Source: Verrucomicrobiota bacterium
Lineage (GTDB): Bacteria; Verrucomicrobiota; Verrucomicrobiia; Chthoniobacterales; Terrimicrobiaceae
DNA: 64,000 nucleotides
NCBI GenBank assembly: GCA_026398255.1
Contig: JAPLTG010000028.1
Span: 62,001-126,000 of the forward strand
Reading direction: 5' to 3'
Below, piece after piece: positions 18,455 through 28,365 of the stretch (position 1 is its first letter; each line of letters opens with the position of its first letter). A program made the position numbers and the translations under genes. The notes beneath the pieces were generated by a model. That model did no database searches. It was not told the DNA's origin and saw only the letters and a list, made by a program, of their open reading frames with translations.

Positions 18455-19011
18455 TGTTTAGGTTCGGTTTTCGGGCGGCAGAGGATGATGGCGACCGGCG
18501 CCACGAGGAACAAAACCGTCGGCAGGGAAACATGAAAAAATGCCACCATCACAAAAGTTGCGACGAGGAAGAAAAGATCCTTCAAGTTTGAAAATTGCTT
18601 CGCCCCGATCTTGAGCGTGACCTGCAAAAGTAGGCCCACTGCGGCGGCAGCGACGCCTGCCAGCGCGGCGGCGACTTCGGGATTGTGGCGGAAGCGGTCA
18701 TAAAGCAGACCCAGAATCACCAAGGCTAAAACCCCCGGCAGGATGATTCCAGCAGCGGCCGAAATGGCACCCAGTGGACCAGCGAGATGGCGACCGGCTA
18801 TGATCGAGACATTCACCGAGTTTAATCCCGGCAGCGTCTGCCCGATCTCCAGCGCGGCCAGAAATTCCTCCTCATCCATCCATTTTTTTTCATCCACCAA
18901 CGCGTCGCGCAGATATGCAACTAGTCCCCCGCCGAAGCTGGTTGCGCCGATTCGGGCGAACGCCGTGAAGATTTGTGCGAGCGTGGGGCGATTACTCGCT
19001 TTGGGCTGCAT
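18451..19011 (-). CDS. chrA: Chromate transporter family, half-size subunit (first half)
   Basis: 186 residues from ATG 19011. It has ARIGATSFGGGLVAYLRD at about 20-36 and IGQTLPGLNSVNVSIIAGRH at about 56-75, the two CHR motifs, and about five membrane segments. The frame is open far upstream but that part is a shadow of the CYTH-like gene; the start overlaps the end of that gene by 20 bases. With the next gene it makes up one full two-domain ChrA. Confidence 0.85.
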   Translation of the reverse strand: MQPKASNRPTLAQIFTAFARIGATSFGGGLVAYLRDALVDEKKWMDEEEFLAALEIGQTLPGLNSVNVSIIAGRHLAGPLGAISAAAGIILPGVLALVILGLLYDRFRHNPEVAAALAGVAAAAVGLLLQVTLKIGAKQFSNLKDLFFLVATFVMVAFFHVSLPTVLFLVAPVAIILCRPKTEPKQ

Positions 19012-19864
19012 GGGCGGGTTGGCCGATTTGATAAACGAGTGCGGTCTTGGTCGTGCCGAGTGAGACCCAATCGTGCGCGTCCAATTGGAGCGCCTTGTAG
19101 AAATCCTCCGCGCGCCGAACACTTGATTTGTGAAGATCGTCCGCGCTGTCGAACTTGCACTGGAAGGCGAACTCCCCGCAGAACGCCTTTTCGTATTTGC
19201 GCGTGCGCCAGACCGCGATCGTGGTCTTTCCTTTGAAGCCGTTCCCAAAATGCAACTCCCCGACATCCACCTGCACTTCCTCGACAGCCATATCGTTGAC
19301 CAAGCGGAGCGGTGATTCGTGGTTGGCTTCCAGTGTTCCCACCGCAGGAAATGCGGCGGCGAGGTCTTTGACCGCCATGTCCAAATCCTCACGCGGTTTG
19401 GCAAGAACGCAGTTGTGGGAAAAAATCGAACGCTTGCCGCCCAGAGTCTCACGCATCGGCAGGAACTCCTCCTTGAACTTGATGCGGGCGATCCCTCCAC
19501 TCGCTCCAGGCCGCACATCCACGGCGGCGGCTTTTTCGAATTCCGGATGCCGGAATTTGAATGTCACCTCAGGGATACCATCCGGCCAACCGCCCTTGTA
19601 GCGAGTTCGCAGGCGGAAAATAAAATGGTTCCGATAAAGAGCGAAATCCTCGGTGTCGAAAAACAAAACCTCCCGCACATGGCTCTCAAAAGCCGCCTCC
19701 GCCTCCTTGACCTTTACGTCATATTTCTTCGCGGTCGTTTTCACGATCTGCCAAAAATCTTTGAAAGCCTGCGGACTCGTGAAGTGCTGCGGCTGCAGGA
19801 TGATTTTGTATTCGTGATACTGGATCCGGTCTTCGGGGGTATTTTGGATGTCGTGTTGAGACAT
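18992..19864 (-). CDS. CYTH/triphosphate-tunnel-like protein, function unknown
   Basis: 290 residues from ATG 19864 (a TTG at 19900 is open in frame). Features recall CYTH/VTC4-type tunnel enzymes: an early YHEYKIIL strand with acidic and basic residues, FIFRLRTRYKG, VTFKFRHPE, IKFKEEFLP and, near the end, VDVGELHFG and WRTRKYEKAF, i.e. alternating strands with inward Lys, Arg and Glu. Members bind triphosphates or polyphosphate. I see no sure EXEXK signature, so this is a suggestion. It overlaps the chromate transporter gene by 20 bases. Confidence 0.6.
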   Translation of the reverse strand: MSQHDIQNTPEDRIQYHEYKIILQPQHFTSPQAFKDFWQIVKTTAKKYDVKVKEAEAAFESHVREVLFFDTEDFALYRNHFIFRLRTRYKGGWPDGIPEVTFKFRHPEFEKAAAVDVRPGASGGIARIKFKEEFLPMRETLGGKRSIFSHNCVLAKPREDLDMAVKDLAAAFPAVGTLEANHESPLRLVNDMAVEEVQVDVGELHFGNGFKGKTTIAVWRTRKYEKAFCGEFAFQCKFDSADDLHKSSVRRAEDFYKALQLDAHDWVSLGTTKTALVYQIGQPAHAAQSE

Positions 19865-19915
19865 GGCGAAAATCAACGCACAGGCGCGACCGAATGGCAA
19901 AACCGATCTTCGGCG

Positions 19916-20533
19916 TCAGCGCGCGAGCAACTCGGGCAAGGCATCGAGAACGATCTGCGACCAGGTTTCAAAATCCTCCCGCCGCGCGAGCAATTCCTCG
20001 CGCGTGGCGAAGCCGAGTTCCGCAATCGCTTTTTCGCCAGCTCGGACATCGTCGTTCTCCAATTCCACCAGATGAACGACACCCAAATGCACGCTCCCGA
20101 CCTCCGTCGAGTCATCATTGATCAGAGCCACCGCCCGCTCGGAAAATCCCCCGCCAAGCCGGAGCTCCTCGCGGATTTCGCGTTGAACCGCGTTGTGGTA
20201 GGTCGATTGGTCCAAGTGAAGAAGGCTCTCGTCGGTGTCATTGATGTGCCCGCCGATTCCGATCGAGGATTTGGCAACGAGCCGCTTCTCGCCGGACTTC
20301 GAGCCACGCGTATAGTGCAGGATTTTTCCCCCGTGCAGGAAGACTGCATACGGGATGATTTGTTTCAGCGAGGGATCGTCCTCCGCCGTCGATCTCGGAG
20401 CGAAAAAATTATTCTCCTTCAGCATAAACCTCGGGAGGTAGTCATCGACCGCCGCGCAGAGGCCTTGAAAGCTCCCCAGCTCGTCGAAAAAACTCCGCTT
20501 CACCACTAAAACTTGCTCGTCATTGTTACCCAT
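19916..20533 (-). CDS. Nudix-like hydrolase/phosphoesterase
   Basis: 205 residues from ATG 20533. A Nudix-box-like stretch starts at GIGGHIN (92-98) and continues to AVQREIREEL (115-124), with REIREEL giving the metal-binding Glu residues; the spacing between Gly and REIREEL is longer than in standard Nudix boxes because of the insert DTDESLLHLDQSTYHN. EQVLVVKRSFF at the start and VHLGVVHLVEL after the box fit the Nudix sheet. Cytoplasmic. Substrate unknown. Start lies about 110 bp from the divergent greA-like gene. Confidence 0.75.
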   Translation of the reverse strand: MGNNDEQVLVVKRSFFDELGSFQGLCAAVDDYLPRFMLKENNFFAPRSTAEDDPSLKQIIPYAVFLHGGKILHYTRGSKSGEKRLVAKSSIGIGGHINDTDESLLHLDQSTYHNAVQREIREELRLGGGFSERAVALINDDSTEVGSVHLGVVHLVELENDDVRAGEKAIAELGFATREELLARREDFETWSQIVLDALPELLAR

Positions 20534-20644
20534 GGGGCGCGGATTTTGACGACGCGTCGCCCTGCGGCAAGGCCAAAAGCGGATTCCCTCCACGCCCCTT
20601 GATTTTCTTCCCCTTGCATGGGGGCGCCCTTTTCTGTGACAACC

Positions 20645-22531
20645 ATGTCGATGACTGAAGAACTGACCCAAGCCGTTGAGAGCGGCAAATTCGATAAGAA
20701 AACCGCCGACAAACTCGCCCGCCTCGCGCCCGGATCCTTCTGCACCCACAAGAGCTGGGGCTTCGGACGCGTTGCGGAGTGGAACCTCATCGCCGGCCAA
20801 ATCCTCATCGATTTCGGCCCGAAGAAAAGCCACCCGATGCAGGCCGAATACGCCGCCGAGACTCTCACTCCGATTCCCGCAGAGCATATCCTCGCCCAGC
20901 GAGCCAATGATCCCGCCGCCCTGCGCGAGCGCTGCTCCTCGGACACTCTCGGCGTCGTCCGCCAAATCATCGCCGACCTCGGTGGCAAAGCGAATGCCGA
21001 CCAGATCGCTGCCACGCTTTCCCCGTCCGTGCTCGACACCGCTGCCTTCAAACGCTGGTGGGATGGGGCTCGGAAGAAGATGAAGAGCGACGGCCACTTC
21101 AAACTTCCTGCGAAAAAAACCGACCCGTATGTGCTACTTGAGAACCGCGTGAACACCGGCGAAGGCCTCGTGAACACCTTCAAGGAAGCCCGCCACACGA
21201 AGGACCAACTCCTCGCCCTCGATCAGATTCTCAAATCCCTCTCCGAACTGGCCGGCCAAGAAGCCGCCTTGCAAGAGGCCATCGACCGCATCCACGACAT
21301 CACCCAAAAGCTCCGCCGCCTCCAACCCGCCTCGGCAATCGAACTCCTCGTCGCCCGTGACGAAATCCTTCTGCGCTTTCCGGCGCTCGAGGCCGGCGAA
21401 ACCGCCCCGACCATCGCGGACATTCTCTCCAGCGAGTCCTCGCGACTGATCGAGATTTTCAACACCCTGCCCGGCTCCAAGCAGCGCGAGGTTTTGGAAA
21501 AATTCGACGCCGCGTTTGGCGACTCATGGCCCGACAAATCCCTGCGACTCCTTCGTGAAGCGGGCGGGCGCCTCATCGCGGACATCTGCCGCTTGTTTGA
21601 AAAACACGGCCAAAAGGATCAGTTTCAATCCACCCTCGAGCGCTGGATTAGCGAACGCTCGATCACCTCGGAAATGCTCATCTGGCTCTGCAAAGAACGC
21701 GACAAGCGATTCCCGGACCTCTTCAACGCCGAGCTTCTGGCCTCCGTCTTCAGCGCGCTCGAAGCCGACATGCTCGCCGAGAAGCGCACCTCGCGCCTCA
21801 AGGACCTGCTCATGGACGACCGCGAATTGGTCGGCGATCTGCTGGTGAATGCCAGCCGCGATGTCGTTCGCGACTCCATGCGGAAGCTGCTTCTCACGCC
21901 GGTATTTGATGACCTCTCGAAGCGCTCGCTCATGGCCCGCATCGTGAAACTTTATCCGGAGACGCAAAACATGATCACTGGCGCGCAGACCGACGAGGGC
22001 GACACCAGCCTCACCGTTTCCTGGCCCAGCTTGGAGAAGCGCAAGGCCGAGTTCGACCGCCTCGTCACCAAGGACATCCCGCAGAATCTTCGCGATATCA
22101 ATATCGCCAAGGAGCAGGGAGACCTTCGTGAAAATGCCGGCTTCAAGGCCGCTAAAGAGCACCAGCGCGTGCTTCAGAGCCGCCGCGTGGAGATGGAGCG
22201 TGAACTCGCGCTTGCTCGTGGAACGGAATTTGAAAATCCCAACACCTCACAGGTTTCAATCGGCACCGTCGTCACCGTCCGCTTCGAAGATGGCAGCAAG
22301 GAGACCTTCAGCATCCTCGGAGCGTGGGACAGCGCGCCAGATTTGGGCCTCATTTCCTACAAGGCCGGCATCGGCCAGGCTCTTCTCGGGACCCCGACCG
22401 GATCGACTATCGAATTTCCCGCCGAGAACGGCGTGCGCAAGGCGACCATCGAATCGATCCGCGCTTTCACGGATTTCGACCTGTTAAAAAACAAGGTCCA
22501 CGCTTTGAAAGCCGAAGCCGCTGCGGAGTAA
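20645..22531 (+). CDS. greA: GreA/GreB-family elongation factor with long N-terminal extension
   Basis: 628 residues from ATG 20645 (other ATGs at 20618 and 20651). The last 160 residues are GreA: a coiled coil with the acidic tip QGDLRENAGFK, then the FKBP-like domain (IGTVVTVRF, GISYKAGIGQALLG-type strands, IEFPAENG). GreA enters the RNA polymerase secondary channel and triggers transcript cleavage. The preceding 450 residues are mostly helical, with repeats resembling TPR-like bundles, and begin with a KOW-like SWGFGRVAEWN segment. Chlamydiae have a similarly long GreA, which fits PVC ancestry. Confidence 0.85.
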   Translation: MSMTEELTQAVESGKFDKKTADKLARLAPGSFCTHKSWGFGRVAEWNLIAGQILIDFGPKKSHPMQAEYAAETLTPIPAEHILAQRANDPAALRERCSSDTLGVVRQIIADLGGKANADQIAATLSPSVLDTAAFKRWWDGARKKMKSDGHFKLPAKKTDPYVLLENRVNTGEGLVNTFKEARHTKDQLLALDQILKSLSELAGQEAALQEAIDRIHDITQKLRRLQPASAIELLVARDEILLRFPALEAGETAPTIADILSSESSRLIEIFNTLPGSKQREVLEKFDAAFGDSWPDKSLRLLREAGGRLIADICRLFEKHGQKDQFQSTLERWISERSITSEMLIWLCKERDKRFPDLFNAELLASVFSALEADMLAEKRTSRLKDLLMDDRELVGDLLVNASRDVVRDSMRKLLLTPVFDDLSKRSLMARIVKLYPETQNMITGAQTDEGDTSLTVSWPSLEKRKAEFDRLVTKDIPQNLRDINIAKEQGDLRENAGFKAAKEHQRVLQSRRVEMERELALARGTEFENPNTSQVSIGTVVTVRFEDGSKETFSILGAWDSAPDLGLISYKAGIGQALLGTPTGSTIEFPAENGVRKATIESIRAFTDFDLLKNKVHALKAEAAAE

Positions 22532-22548
22532 GAAAACTTCTCAAATCT

Positions 22549-23124
22549 TCAGGGCGCTTTCATCGGCGCACTGAGAAATCGACTCCCTGCCTTGGTAAAA
22601 CGCCAAGGCAGTTCGGCGGAGCGAGAAATTCCAATTCGAGGACCTTCGAGGATTTCCGGCTGATTTGATGGCAAGATCAGATTGAGGCCTGGCGACTCGA
22701 AAATGTCGCGTCCATGAAAATCTCCATCCACGCCCAAGGCGCGGGTGAGTTTTCCCGGCCCGGAGCAGAGGTTTTTGAGTTCGTTCATTCCACGGCGCTG
22801 GCGCATTTCCTCGATTCCCCGCGTGGGCTCAAGGGCGCGGATGAGCACGAAACCATCCTCCGCGCCGCCTTTGACTAGGAAGTTCAACAGCCAATGCATG
22901 CCGTAGTTGAGATAGACATACGCGGCGCCGGGTGGCTTTTTGGAGACGAATGCGCGCGAGGAGGGACGATGGAATGTGTGGCACGCCTCGTCATTGCGCA
23001 CCGAGTAGGCCTCGGTCTCGACGATCACGCCCCCGGCTTGATTCCAAACCAACTCGCAGCCGATCAATTCGCGCGCGCAGGTGAGAGGATCGCGTTGGAA
23101 AAACTCCCTTGTGAGCGTTTTCAT
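22549..23124 (-). CDS. mpg: DNA-3-methyladenine glycosylase (MPG/AAG family)
   Basis: 191 residues. Family motifs: ELIGCELVW, IVETEAY with the catalytic Glu, DEACHTF, YVYLNYGMHWLLNFL, VLIRALEP and GPGKLTRALG. It removes alkylated bases from DNA by hydrolysing the glycosidic bond. Tail-to-tail with the GreA-like gene, 17 bp apart; no other repair gene is adjacent. Confidence 0.93.
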   Translation of the reverse strand: MKTLTREFFQRDPLTCARELIGCELVWNQAGGVIVETEAYSVRNDEACHTFHRPSSRAFVSKKPPGAAYVYLNYGMHWLLNFLVKGGAEDGFVLIRALEPTRGIEEMRQRRGMNELKNLCSGPGKLTRALGVDGDFHGRDIFESPGLNLILPSNQPEILEGPRIGISRSAELPWRFTKAGSRFLSAPMKAP

Positions 23125-23256
23125 GAATTCGGATGCGATCTTTTCAAGGCGTTCCGCTTTGCAAACCCAAAACTTCCCAGCTCGACTTGAACTCGGCGCC
23201 GCATTTCCCTAGAGAAGCTTGCAAGCATCCCCTCCGCGGGCCGCTTCCGAACCGGA

Positions 23257-23763
23257 ATGAAACTCACCAAACGCGGCGAATACGCCCTGCGCGCCCTTAT
23301 TGATCTCGCCATCGCCCGCGAGGCTGGTCGCGATTTGCTCCCGCTCAAGGAGGTCGCCGCCCGCGAGAACATCCCGCTTCCGTTTCTCGAGCAAATCTTC
23401 GCCCAACTCCGCGAAGCCGGTATCGTCGACGGCAAGCGCGGCAAGCACGGCGGGTTCTTCCTCGCCCGACCGGCGGACAATATTTTCATCGGCGAAATCG
23501 TCCGCCTCATCGACGGCCCGCTCGCACCCATCGGCTGCGTGAGCCAAACCGCCTACAAAAAATGCTCCTGCCCGGACGAGGACCACTGCGGCCTGCGCCT
23601 CCTCATGCTCGATGTGCGAAACGCCATCGCCGATGTCCTTGACCGATACAGCCTCGCGCAAGTCGTCGAAGTCACCCTCCAAAAACTCCGCCGCGATCTA
23701 ATCGCCCTTCCGTTCACCGCCCCGCTGCCGCTGCCTGCAGACTCCCCAGATTACCAGATCTAA
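23257..23763 (+). CDS. Rrf2-family transcriptional regulator with Cys cluster
   Basis: 168 residues. The winged-helix N-terminus is typical of Rrf2 (MKLTKRGEYALRALIDLA, then RENIPLPFLEQIF and GKRGKHGGFFLARP). A cysteine group C-x7-C-x-C-x5-C (CVSQTAYKKCSCPDEDHCGL) lies at about 93-112, as in Fe-S-binding IscR/NsrR-type members. It stands just upstream of yezD and the sulfate operon, transcribed in the same direction, and is the likely regulator of that operon, comparable in place to CymR. The ligand is inference. Confidence 0.88.
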   Translation: MKLTKRGEYALRALIDLAIAREAGRDLLPLKEVAARENIPLPFLEQIFAQLREAGIVDGKRGKHGGFFLARPADNIFIGEIVRLIDGPLAPIGCVSQTAYKKCSCPDEDHCGLRLLMLDVRNAIADVLDRYSLAQVVEVTLQKLRRDLIALPFTAPLPLPADSPDYQI

Positions 23764-23862
23764 TCCCTCCCAGGATTCCAAGCTCGGGATTTTCTAAAAA
23801 AAACAGACAGCGATTTTATATTGATTTTTATGTTGACCAATCCAGTCACCTTAATTATTTCA

Positions 23863-23877
23863 TGATTTATTCAATCA
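23863..23877. promoter_or_regulatory. Candidate operator: 15-bp palindrome before yezD
   Basis: TGATT-TATTC-AATCA, a perfect 5-bp inverted repeat with a 5-bp centre, lies four bases before the yezD ATG in a very A+T-rich gap (about 23795-23881) between the Rrf2 regulator and the operon. The gap also has a TTGACC at 23833-23838 that could be a -35 box, but no good -10 follows. Binding by the Rrf2 protein is inference. Confidence 0.35.
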
Positions 23878-23881
23878 ACAA

Positions 23882-24085
23882 ATGCCAGTGATCCCTTCAA
23901 CCGCAAAACCAACCCATGCGCTGCCCGAGCGGGAAATCCTGCAAGCCGTCCGCGAGGTTCGTTTCGGCACGGTGGAGATCGTGGTCCACGACGGGCGGGT
24001 CATGGAAATCCGCCAAACCAAGAAGGTCCGCATCCCCTCGGAGGGCGCGACCTCAAATTTGTCCGACCTGAAACCAGGAGGCTGA
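23882..24085 (+). CDS. yezD: YezD-family small protein (DUF2292)
   Basis: 67 residues. The family core is EILQAVREVRFGTVEIVVHDGRVMEI followed by Q-x-x-KKVRIP, a short helix and two strands. Such proteins are found in sulfur-assimilation operons of many bacteria, and here it opens the sulfate-uptake operon, 61 bp before the porin gene. Its molecular role is unknown. Confidence 0.8.
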   Translation: MPVIPSTAKPTHALPEREILQAVREVRFGTVEIVVHDGRVMEIRQTKKVRIPSEGATSNLSDLKPGG

Positions 24086-24146
24086 AAACCCATCCGCAAC
24101 ACCACCACCCCGCGAGGCGGAGTGCTGTCGCAGCCTACTCATTAAA

Positions 24147-25565
24147 ATGACTAAATTAATAACCTATAAATCCCGCCTCGCGGCGAAGCTTTCGCTCGCC
24201 GGGGTCGTCACCCTCGCGTCACTCCCACTCGGCACCGCCCTTGCAGGCAGTGCCGAACCTCCACCCCCTACTGCCGAAAAATCCGCTCTCGCCGAATGGT
24301 GGGATGGAAGACAAGCCACCGGAAATTGGTTCGGCGTTCGCGACTCCCTGCAGGATCGCGGCGTGAACTTCCGGGCCGACTGGCGCGCCAATTTCCTCGC
24401 AATCGTCGATGGTGGACTCGAGCAACGCGGCGGATTCGACCAGGAGATTCGATTCGAACTCACTGTCGATGCGGCCAAGCTCACAAAGATCGATAACCTC
24501 GACGGCCTAAGCTTCACCGGCGATGTCCGCTGGCGCGAAGGCACCTACAGCATCAACAAATATTCCGGCACCGACAGCACCTTCCGCCCCAGCGCCTACA
24601 CGGGCGGGGCCGGTTGGCGTTTCCGCAAATCCTACGCGACCTACACGACTCCCGAGCTTTTCGGCATTCCCGAATTCCTCACGCTCTCGGGCGGTTGGCA
24701 GGTGCCGACGGATTTGTTCCTCGTCCAACCGGAATCAAAGCTCTTCGTGAACCAAACGATCCGCACGGCGAAAGGCATCAACCCGAACCTCCCATGGGGC
24801 GGTTCCTTCTCGACCTGGGGCGGCTACGCAAAAATCGAGCCCACCGATTGGCTCTACGCGCAAAGCGGCTTGTATTTGGCCTACCCCTTCGGCACCGATC
24901 CGATGAACCACGGCCTTTCATTCCAAGGTTACGCCCTCGAACCTTCGCTGCACGGCCTCTACAGCCTCGACGAGATCGGCGTGACACCGAAAATCGGCCC
25001 GGAGCAATTGCCCGGAAAATACGCCGCCGGCATGATCTACTGGGGCGTCGAAAAAACCGGATTCGACGGCGTGCCCTACGATGGAAATCTCCAGTTCTAC
25101 TGGCAAGCCGACCAGCAGTTGTTTCGTGAAAAATCCATCGCGTCGCGTTCGAGTATCGAGGGGACCGACAGCGGCAAGAACCCTGTGGCGGCGGTCAAAC
25201 CCAAGAAGGACGACCAAGGCCTCTACTGGTTCAGCACGCTGAACTTCGCACCTCCGGAGAACAACCTCATGCAATTCTACGCGCTGGGCGGCCTCGTTTA
25301 CAAAGGCCTCATCCCCGGCCGCGATAAGGACCAAACCGGCGTGGCCTTCGCTTACGGCAACTACAGCTTCGAAGCCGCCGATGCGGCTCGGGCCAGAAAC
25401 CGCGATCCCCAAACCTATCAAGCCGTCTTGGAGGTCGACTACCGGATCCAGCTCAACCGCTTCGCGTATGTGCAGCCCGTCGTCCAATACATCATGAACC
25501 CTGGCGGGCGCGGCCTCGTGGCCAACGACACCATTATCGGCCTGCACATGGGCGTGAATTTCTGA
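24147..25565 (+). CDS. OprB-type outer-membrane porin
   Basis: 472 residues with a signal peptide ending at LGTALAGSA. The mature protein has the OprB features: [22 protein letters not shown] at the N-terminus, many alternating strands with aromatic girdles, and a C-terminal [14 protein letters not shown]-type strand ending in Phe (GLHMGVNF). OprB proteins are usually called carbohydrate-selective, but in this operon it more likely passes sulfate or sulfur compounds through the outer membrane; that is inference from position. Confidence 0.88.
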   Translation: MTKLITYKSRLAAKLSLAGVVTLASLPLGTALAGSAEPPPPTAEKSALAEWWDGRQATGNWFGVRDSLQDRGVNFRADWRANFLAIVDGGLEQRGGFDQEIRFELTVDAAKLTKIDNLDGLSFTGDVRWREGTYSINKYSGTDSTFRPSAYTGGAGWRFRKSYATYTTPELFGIPEFLTLSGGWQVPTDLFLVQPESKLFVNQTIRTAKGINPNLPWGGSFSTWGGYAKIEPTDWLYAQSGLYLAYPFGTDPMNHGLSFQGYALEPSLHGLYSLDEIGVTPKIGPEQLPGKYAAGMIYWGVEKTGFDGVPYDGNLQFYWQADQQLFREKSIASRSSIEGTDSGKNPVAAVKPKKDDQGLYWFSTLNFAPPENNLMQFYALGGLVYKGLIPGRDKDQTGVAFAYGNYSFEAADAARARNRDPQTYQAVLEVDYRIQLNRFAYVQPVVQYIMNPGGRGLVANDTIIGLHMGVNF

Positions 25566-25596
25566 ACCCAACGACAACTCCAACCAAACCAACATC

Positions 25597-26607
25597 ATGA
25601 AAACCCATACACACACACCGCGCCGCCTCGCCGCCGCGCTCGTCATCGCCCTGTTCGGCCTCGCGCTTTCCAACGCCGCCGCGCAGACGCTCCTCAATGT
25701 CTCCTACGATCCCACGCGGGAGTTTTACACCGATTTGAACGCCGCCTTCGCCAAACACTGGAAGGAAAAAACCGGCGAGCAAATCGAGTTCAGCCAGTCA
25801 CACGGCGGCTCGTCGAAGCAGGCCCGCGCCGTCATCGACGGACTCGAGGCCGATGTCGTCACACTTGCGCTCGCTGCGGATGTGAATGCCATCGCCAAGG
25901 CCGGACTCCTGCCGGAAAACTGGCAGAGCCGCCTGCCGTCGAACAGTGCGCCCTACCAATCCACGCTGGCCTTCCTCGTGCGAAAGGGAAATCCGAAGAA
26001 CATCAAGGATTGGGACGATCTCATTCGACCCGATGTGCAGGTCATCACGCCGAATCCCAAAACCTCCGGCGTGGCCCGCTGGAACTTCCTCGCCGCATGG
26101 GGCTGGGCCCAAAACCACTTCGGCGGCGATGAGGCGAAGACCCAGGAGTTCATCAAAAGACTCTATGCCAATGTTCCGGTCCTCGACACCGGAGCGCGCG
26201 GATCCTCGACCACCTTCACCGAGCGCCAGATCGGCGATGTGCTCATCAACTGGGAAAACGAGCTGCTCCTCGCGTTGAAGGAACAAGGCGACAAATACGA
26301 AATCGTCACCCCGTCGCTCAGCATCCTCGCCGAGCCCACCGTGGCCTTGGTCGACAAGAATGTGGACAAAAAGAAAACGCGCGAAGTCGCCCAGGCCTAC
26401 CTCGAATACCTCTACTCCGACGAGGGCCAGCAGATCGCCGGGAAACATTTCTATCGCCCGAGCAATCCAGCCATCCTCGCAAAGTTCCAATCGCAGTATC
26501 CGAACCTGAAGCTCTTCACCATCGACGAGGTCTTCGGCGGTTGGAATCCGGCCACGAAGAAGTTCTTCGAGGACGGCGCGATCTTCGACCAGATTTACCT
26601 GAAATAA
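25597..26607 (+). CDS. sbp: Sulfate ABC transporter substrate-binding protein
   Basis: 336 residues with signal peptide (cleavage near AAAQT). Sulfate-binding motifs are visible: [16 protein letters not shown] at about 67-83, [20 protein letters not shown] and GARGSSTTF, where main-chain amides and Ser hold sulfate. It is periplasmic and feeds CysTWA. The 31 bp before its ATG has no Shine-Dalgarno but is A/C-rich (CCAACCAAACCAACATC), like the leaders of the shell protein genes. Confidence 0.95.
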   Translation: MKTHTHTPRRLAAALVIALFGLALSNAAAQTLLNVSYDPTREFYTDLNAAFAKHWKEKTGEQIEFSQSHGGSSKQARAVIDGLEADVVTLALAADVNAIAKAGLLPENWQSRLPSNSAPYQSTLAFLVRKGNPKNIKDWDDLIRPDVQVITPNPKTSGVARWNFLAAWGWAQNHFGGDEAKTQEFIKRLYANVPVLDTGARGSSTTFTERQIGDVLINWENELLLALKEQGDKYEIVTPSLSILAEPTVALVDKNVDKKKTREVAQAYLEYLYSDEGQQIAGKHFYRPSNPAILAKFQSQYPNLKLFTIDEVFGGWNPATKKFFEDGAIFDQIYLK

Positions 26608-26626
26608 CACCCGCCCCGGAGAACGG

Positions 26627-27469
26627 ATGGAGACACGCAAAAAAACCAAGCGCCGCCCCTCGCGCCGTATCCTGCCTGGCTTCGGCCTGACCATGGGCAT
26701 CACCGTGACCTATCTCACGCTGCTCGTGCTCATCCCGCTGTCCGCCGTCTTCATCCGTTCCTCCGGCATGGGCTGGGACGCCTTCTGGACCGCCATCACC
26801 GGCCGTCAGGTCGTGGCGTCCTACAAGGTTACCTTCGGAATCTCGTTCCTGGCCGCCGCAACCAATGCGGTCTTTGGATTTCTCGTTGCCTGGGTGCTCA
26901 CACGCTACCGCTTCCCCGGCCGGCGGATTCTCGATGCGCTCGTCGATTTGCCATTCGCCCTACCGACCGCCGTGGCCGGCATCGCCCTCACCGCGCTCTA
27001 CGCCCGCAACGGTTGGCTCGGTCAATTTTTCTATTCGCTGGGAATCGAAACCGCCTACTCGCAAGTCGGCATCTACATCGCACTCACCTTCATTGGCCTG
27101 CCCTTCGTGGTGCGAACCCTACAACCGGTGATGGAGGATTTGGACGCCGAGGTGGAGGAGGCCGCTGCCTCGCTCGGCGCGGGCCGCGCCAAGGTTTTCA
27201 CGCAAATCATCGTGCCCGCCCTGCTGCCCGCAATGCTCACCGGCTTCGCCCTCGCCTTCGCCCGCGCCATCGGGGAATACGGCTCGGTCATTTTCATTTC
27301 CGGCAACATCCCGCTCCGCACGGAAATCACGCCACTCGTCATTGTCAAATTCCTCGAGAACTACCAATACCCGCAGGCCACCGCCGTGGCCGCCGTGATG
27401 CTCACCGCCAGCTTCGCCCTGCTTTTCGTTATCAACCTCCTCCAGCGTTGGGCCGAAAAAAATTCCTGA
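26627..27469 (+). CDS. cysT: Sulfate ABC transporter permease CysT
   Basis: 280 residues, about six membrane segments, with the binding-protein-dependent permease loop EEAAASLGAGRAKVFTQIIVP. The GEYGSVIFISGN motif is typical of CysT/CysU. Preceded by GGAGAACGG directly before ATG. With CysW it forms the inner-membrane channel for sulfate/thiosulfate. Confidence 0.94.
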   Translation: METRKKTKRRPSRRILPGFGLTMGITVTYLTLLVLIPLSAVFIRSSGMGWDAFWTAITGRQVVASYKVTFGISFLAAATNAVFGFLVAWVLTRYRFPGRRILDALVDLPFALPTAVAGIALTALYARNGWLGQFFYSLGIETAYSQVGIYIALTFIGLPFVVRTLQPVMEDLDAEVEEAAASLGAGRAKVFTQIIVPALLPAMLTGFALAFARAIGEYGSVIFISGNIPLRTEITPLVIVKFLENYQYPQATAVAAVMLTASFALLFVINLLQRWAEKNS

Positions 27470-27476
27470 CCCTCCC

Positions 27477-28352
27477 ATGGCCGCCATCGTCTCCCGCACC
27501 CGCTCGTTCGTTCCACCGAAATCCTTCCGCACCATCACGGAGTCTGCTCCGGTGCGTTGGACGCTCACCGCCATCGCCGTCGGATTCCTCTCGCTCTTTT
27601 TGCTAATGCCGCTCATCGCGGTTTTTTACGAGGCCTTTAAAAAAGGAGTCCAACTCTACCTCGCCACCTTCTCCGATCCCTACGCGATCGATGCCATCCG
27701 GCTCACGCTCACCGTCGCCGCCATCAGCGTGCCATTGAATCTCCTCTTCGGCCTCGCCGCCGCGTGGGCCATCACGAAATTCACATTTCGCGGAAAAAGC
27801 CTGCTCGTCACCGTGCTCGACCTGCCCTTCGCTGTCTCGCCCGTCATCGCGGGCCTCATCTTCGTTCTCATTTTCAGCACCACCCACGGTTGGCTCGCGG
27901 AGCCAATCAAAGCCTGGGACCTCCGCATCATCTTCGCCCTGCCTGGCATCGCGCTGGCCACGATTTTTATCACACTCCCGTTCATCGCACGCGAGTTGAT
28001 CCCCGTCATGCAGGCGCAGGGACGAGACGAGGAATTGGCCGCTCTCACACTCGGCGCAGGCGGTTGGCGCACCTTTTTTCATGTGACCCTCCCGAATGTG
28101 AAGTGGGGCCTCTTCTACGGCGTCATTCTCTGCAACGCCCGCGCCATGGGCGAATTCGGAGCCGTGGCCGTCGTCTCGGGCAACATCAAGGGCAAGACCA
28201 GCACCATGCCGCTCTACATCGAGACGCTCTACATGGAATACCAAACCGTGAGCGCGTTCTCGCTCGCCACAATTCTGAGCCTCCTCGCGCTCGCCACCCT
28301 CCTTCTCAAGAACTTCATCGAGTGGCGCACCGCCAAATCCGCCCGCCACTAA
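27477..28352 (+). CDS. cysW: Sulfate ABC transporter permease CysW
   Basis: 291 residues, six predicted membrane segments. The coupling loop is [20 protein letters not shown] and the CysW signature [20 protein letters not shown] is followed by [11 protein letters not shown]. It starts seven bases after the cysT stop codon and pairs with CysT. Confidence 0.94.
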   Translation: MAAIVSRTRSFVPPKSFRTITESAPVRWTLTAIAVGFLSLFLLMPLIAVFYEAFKKGVQLYLATFSDPYAIDAIRLTLTVAAISVPLNLLFGLAAAWAITKFTFRGKSLLVTVLDLPFAVSPVIAGLIFVLIFSTTHGWLAEPIKAWDLRIIFALPGIALATIFITLPFIARELIPVMQAQGRDEELAALTLGAGGWRTFFHVTLPNVKWGLFYGVILCNARAMGEFGAVAVVSGNIKGKTSTMPLYIETLYMEYQTVSAFSLATILSLLALATLLLKNFIEWRTAKSARH

Positions 28353-28365
28353 ACACCTCGAATCC

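Noticed and set aside
24086-24146. Riboswitch-like region before the porin gene
   Set aside because: Only 61 bases with a weak hairpin; too short for a SAM riboswitch and without its motifs.
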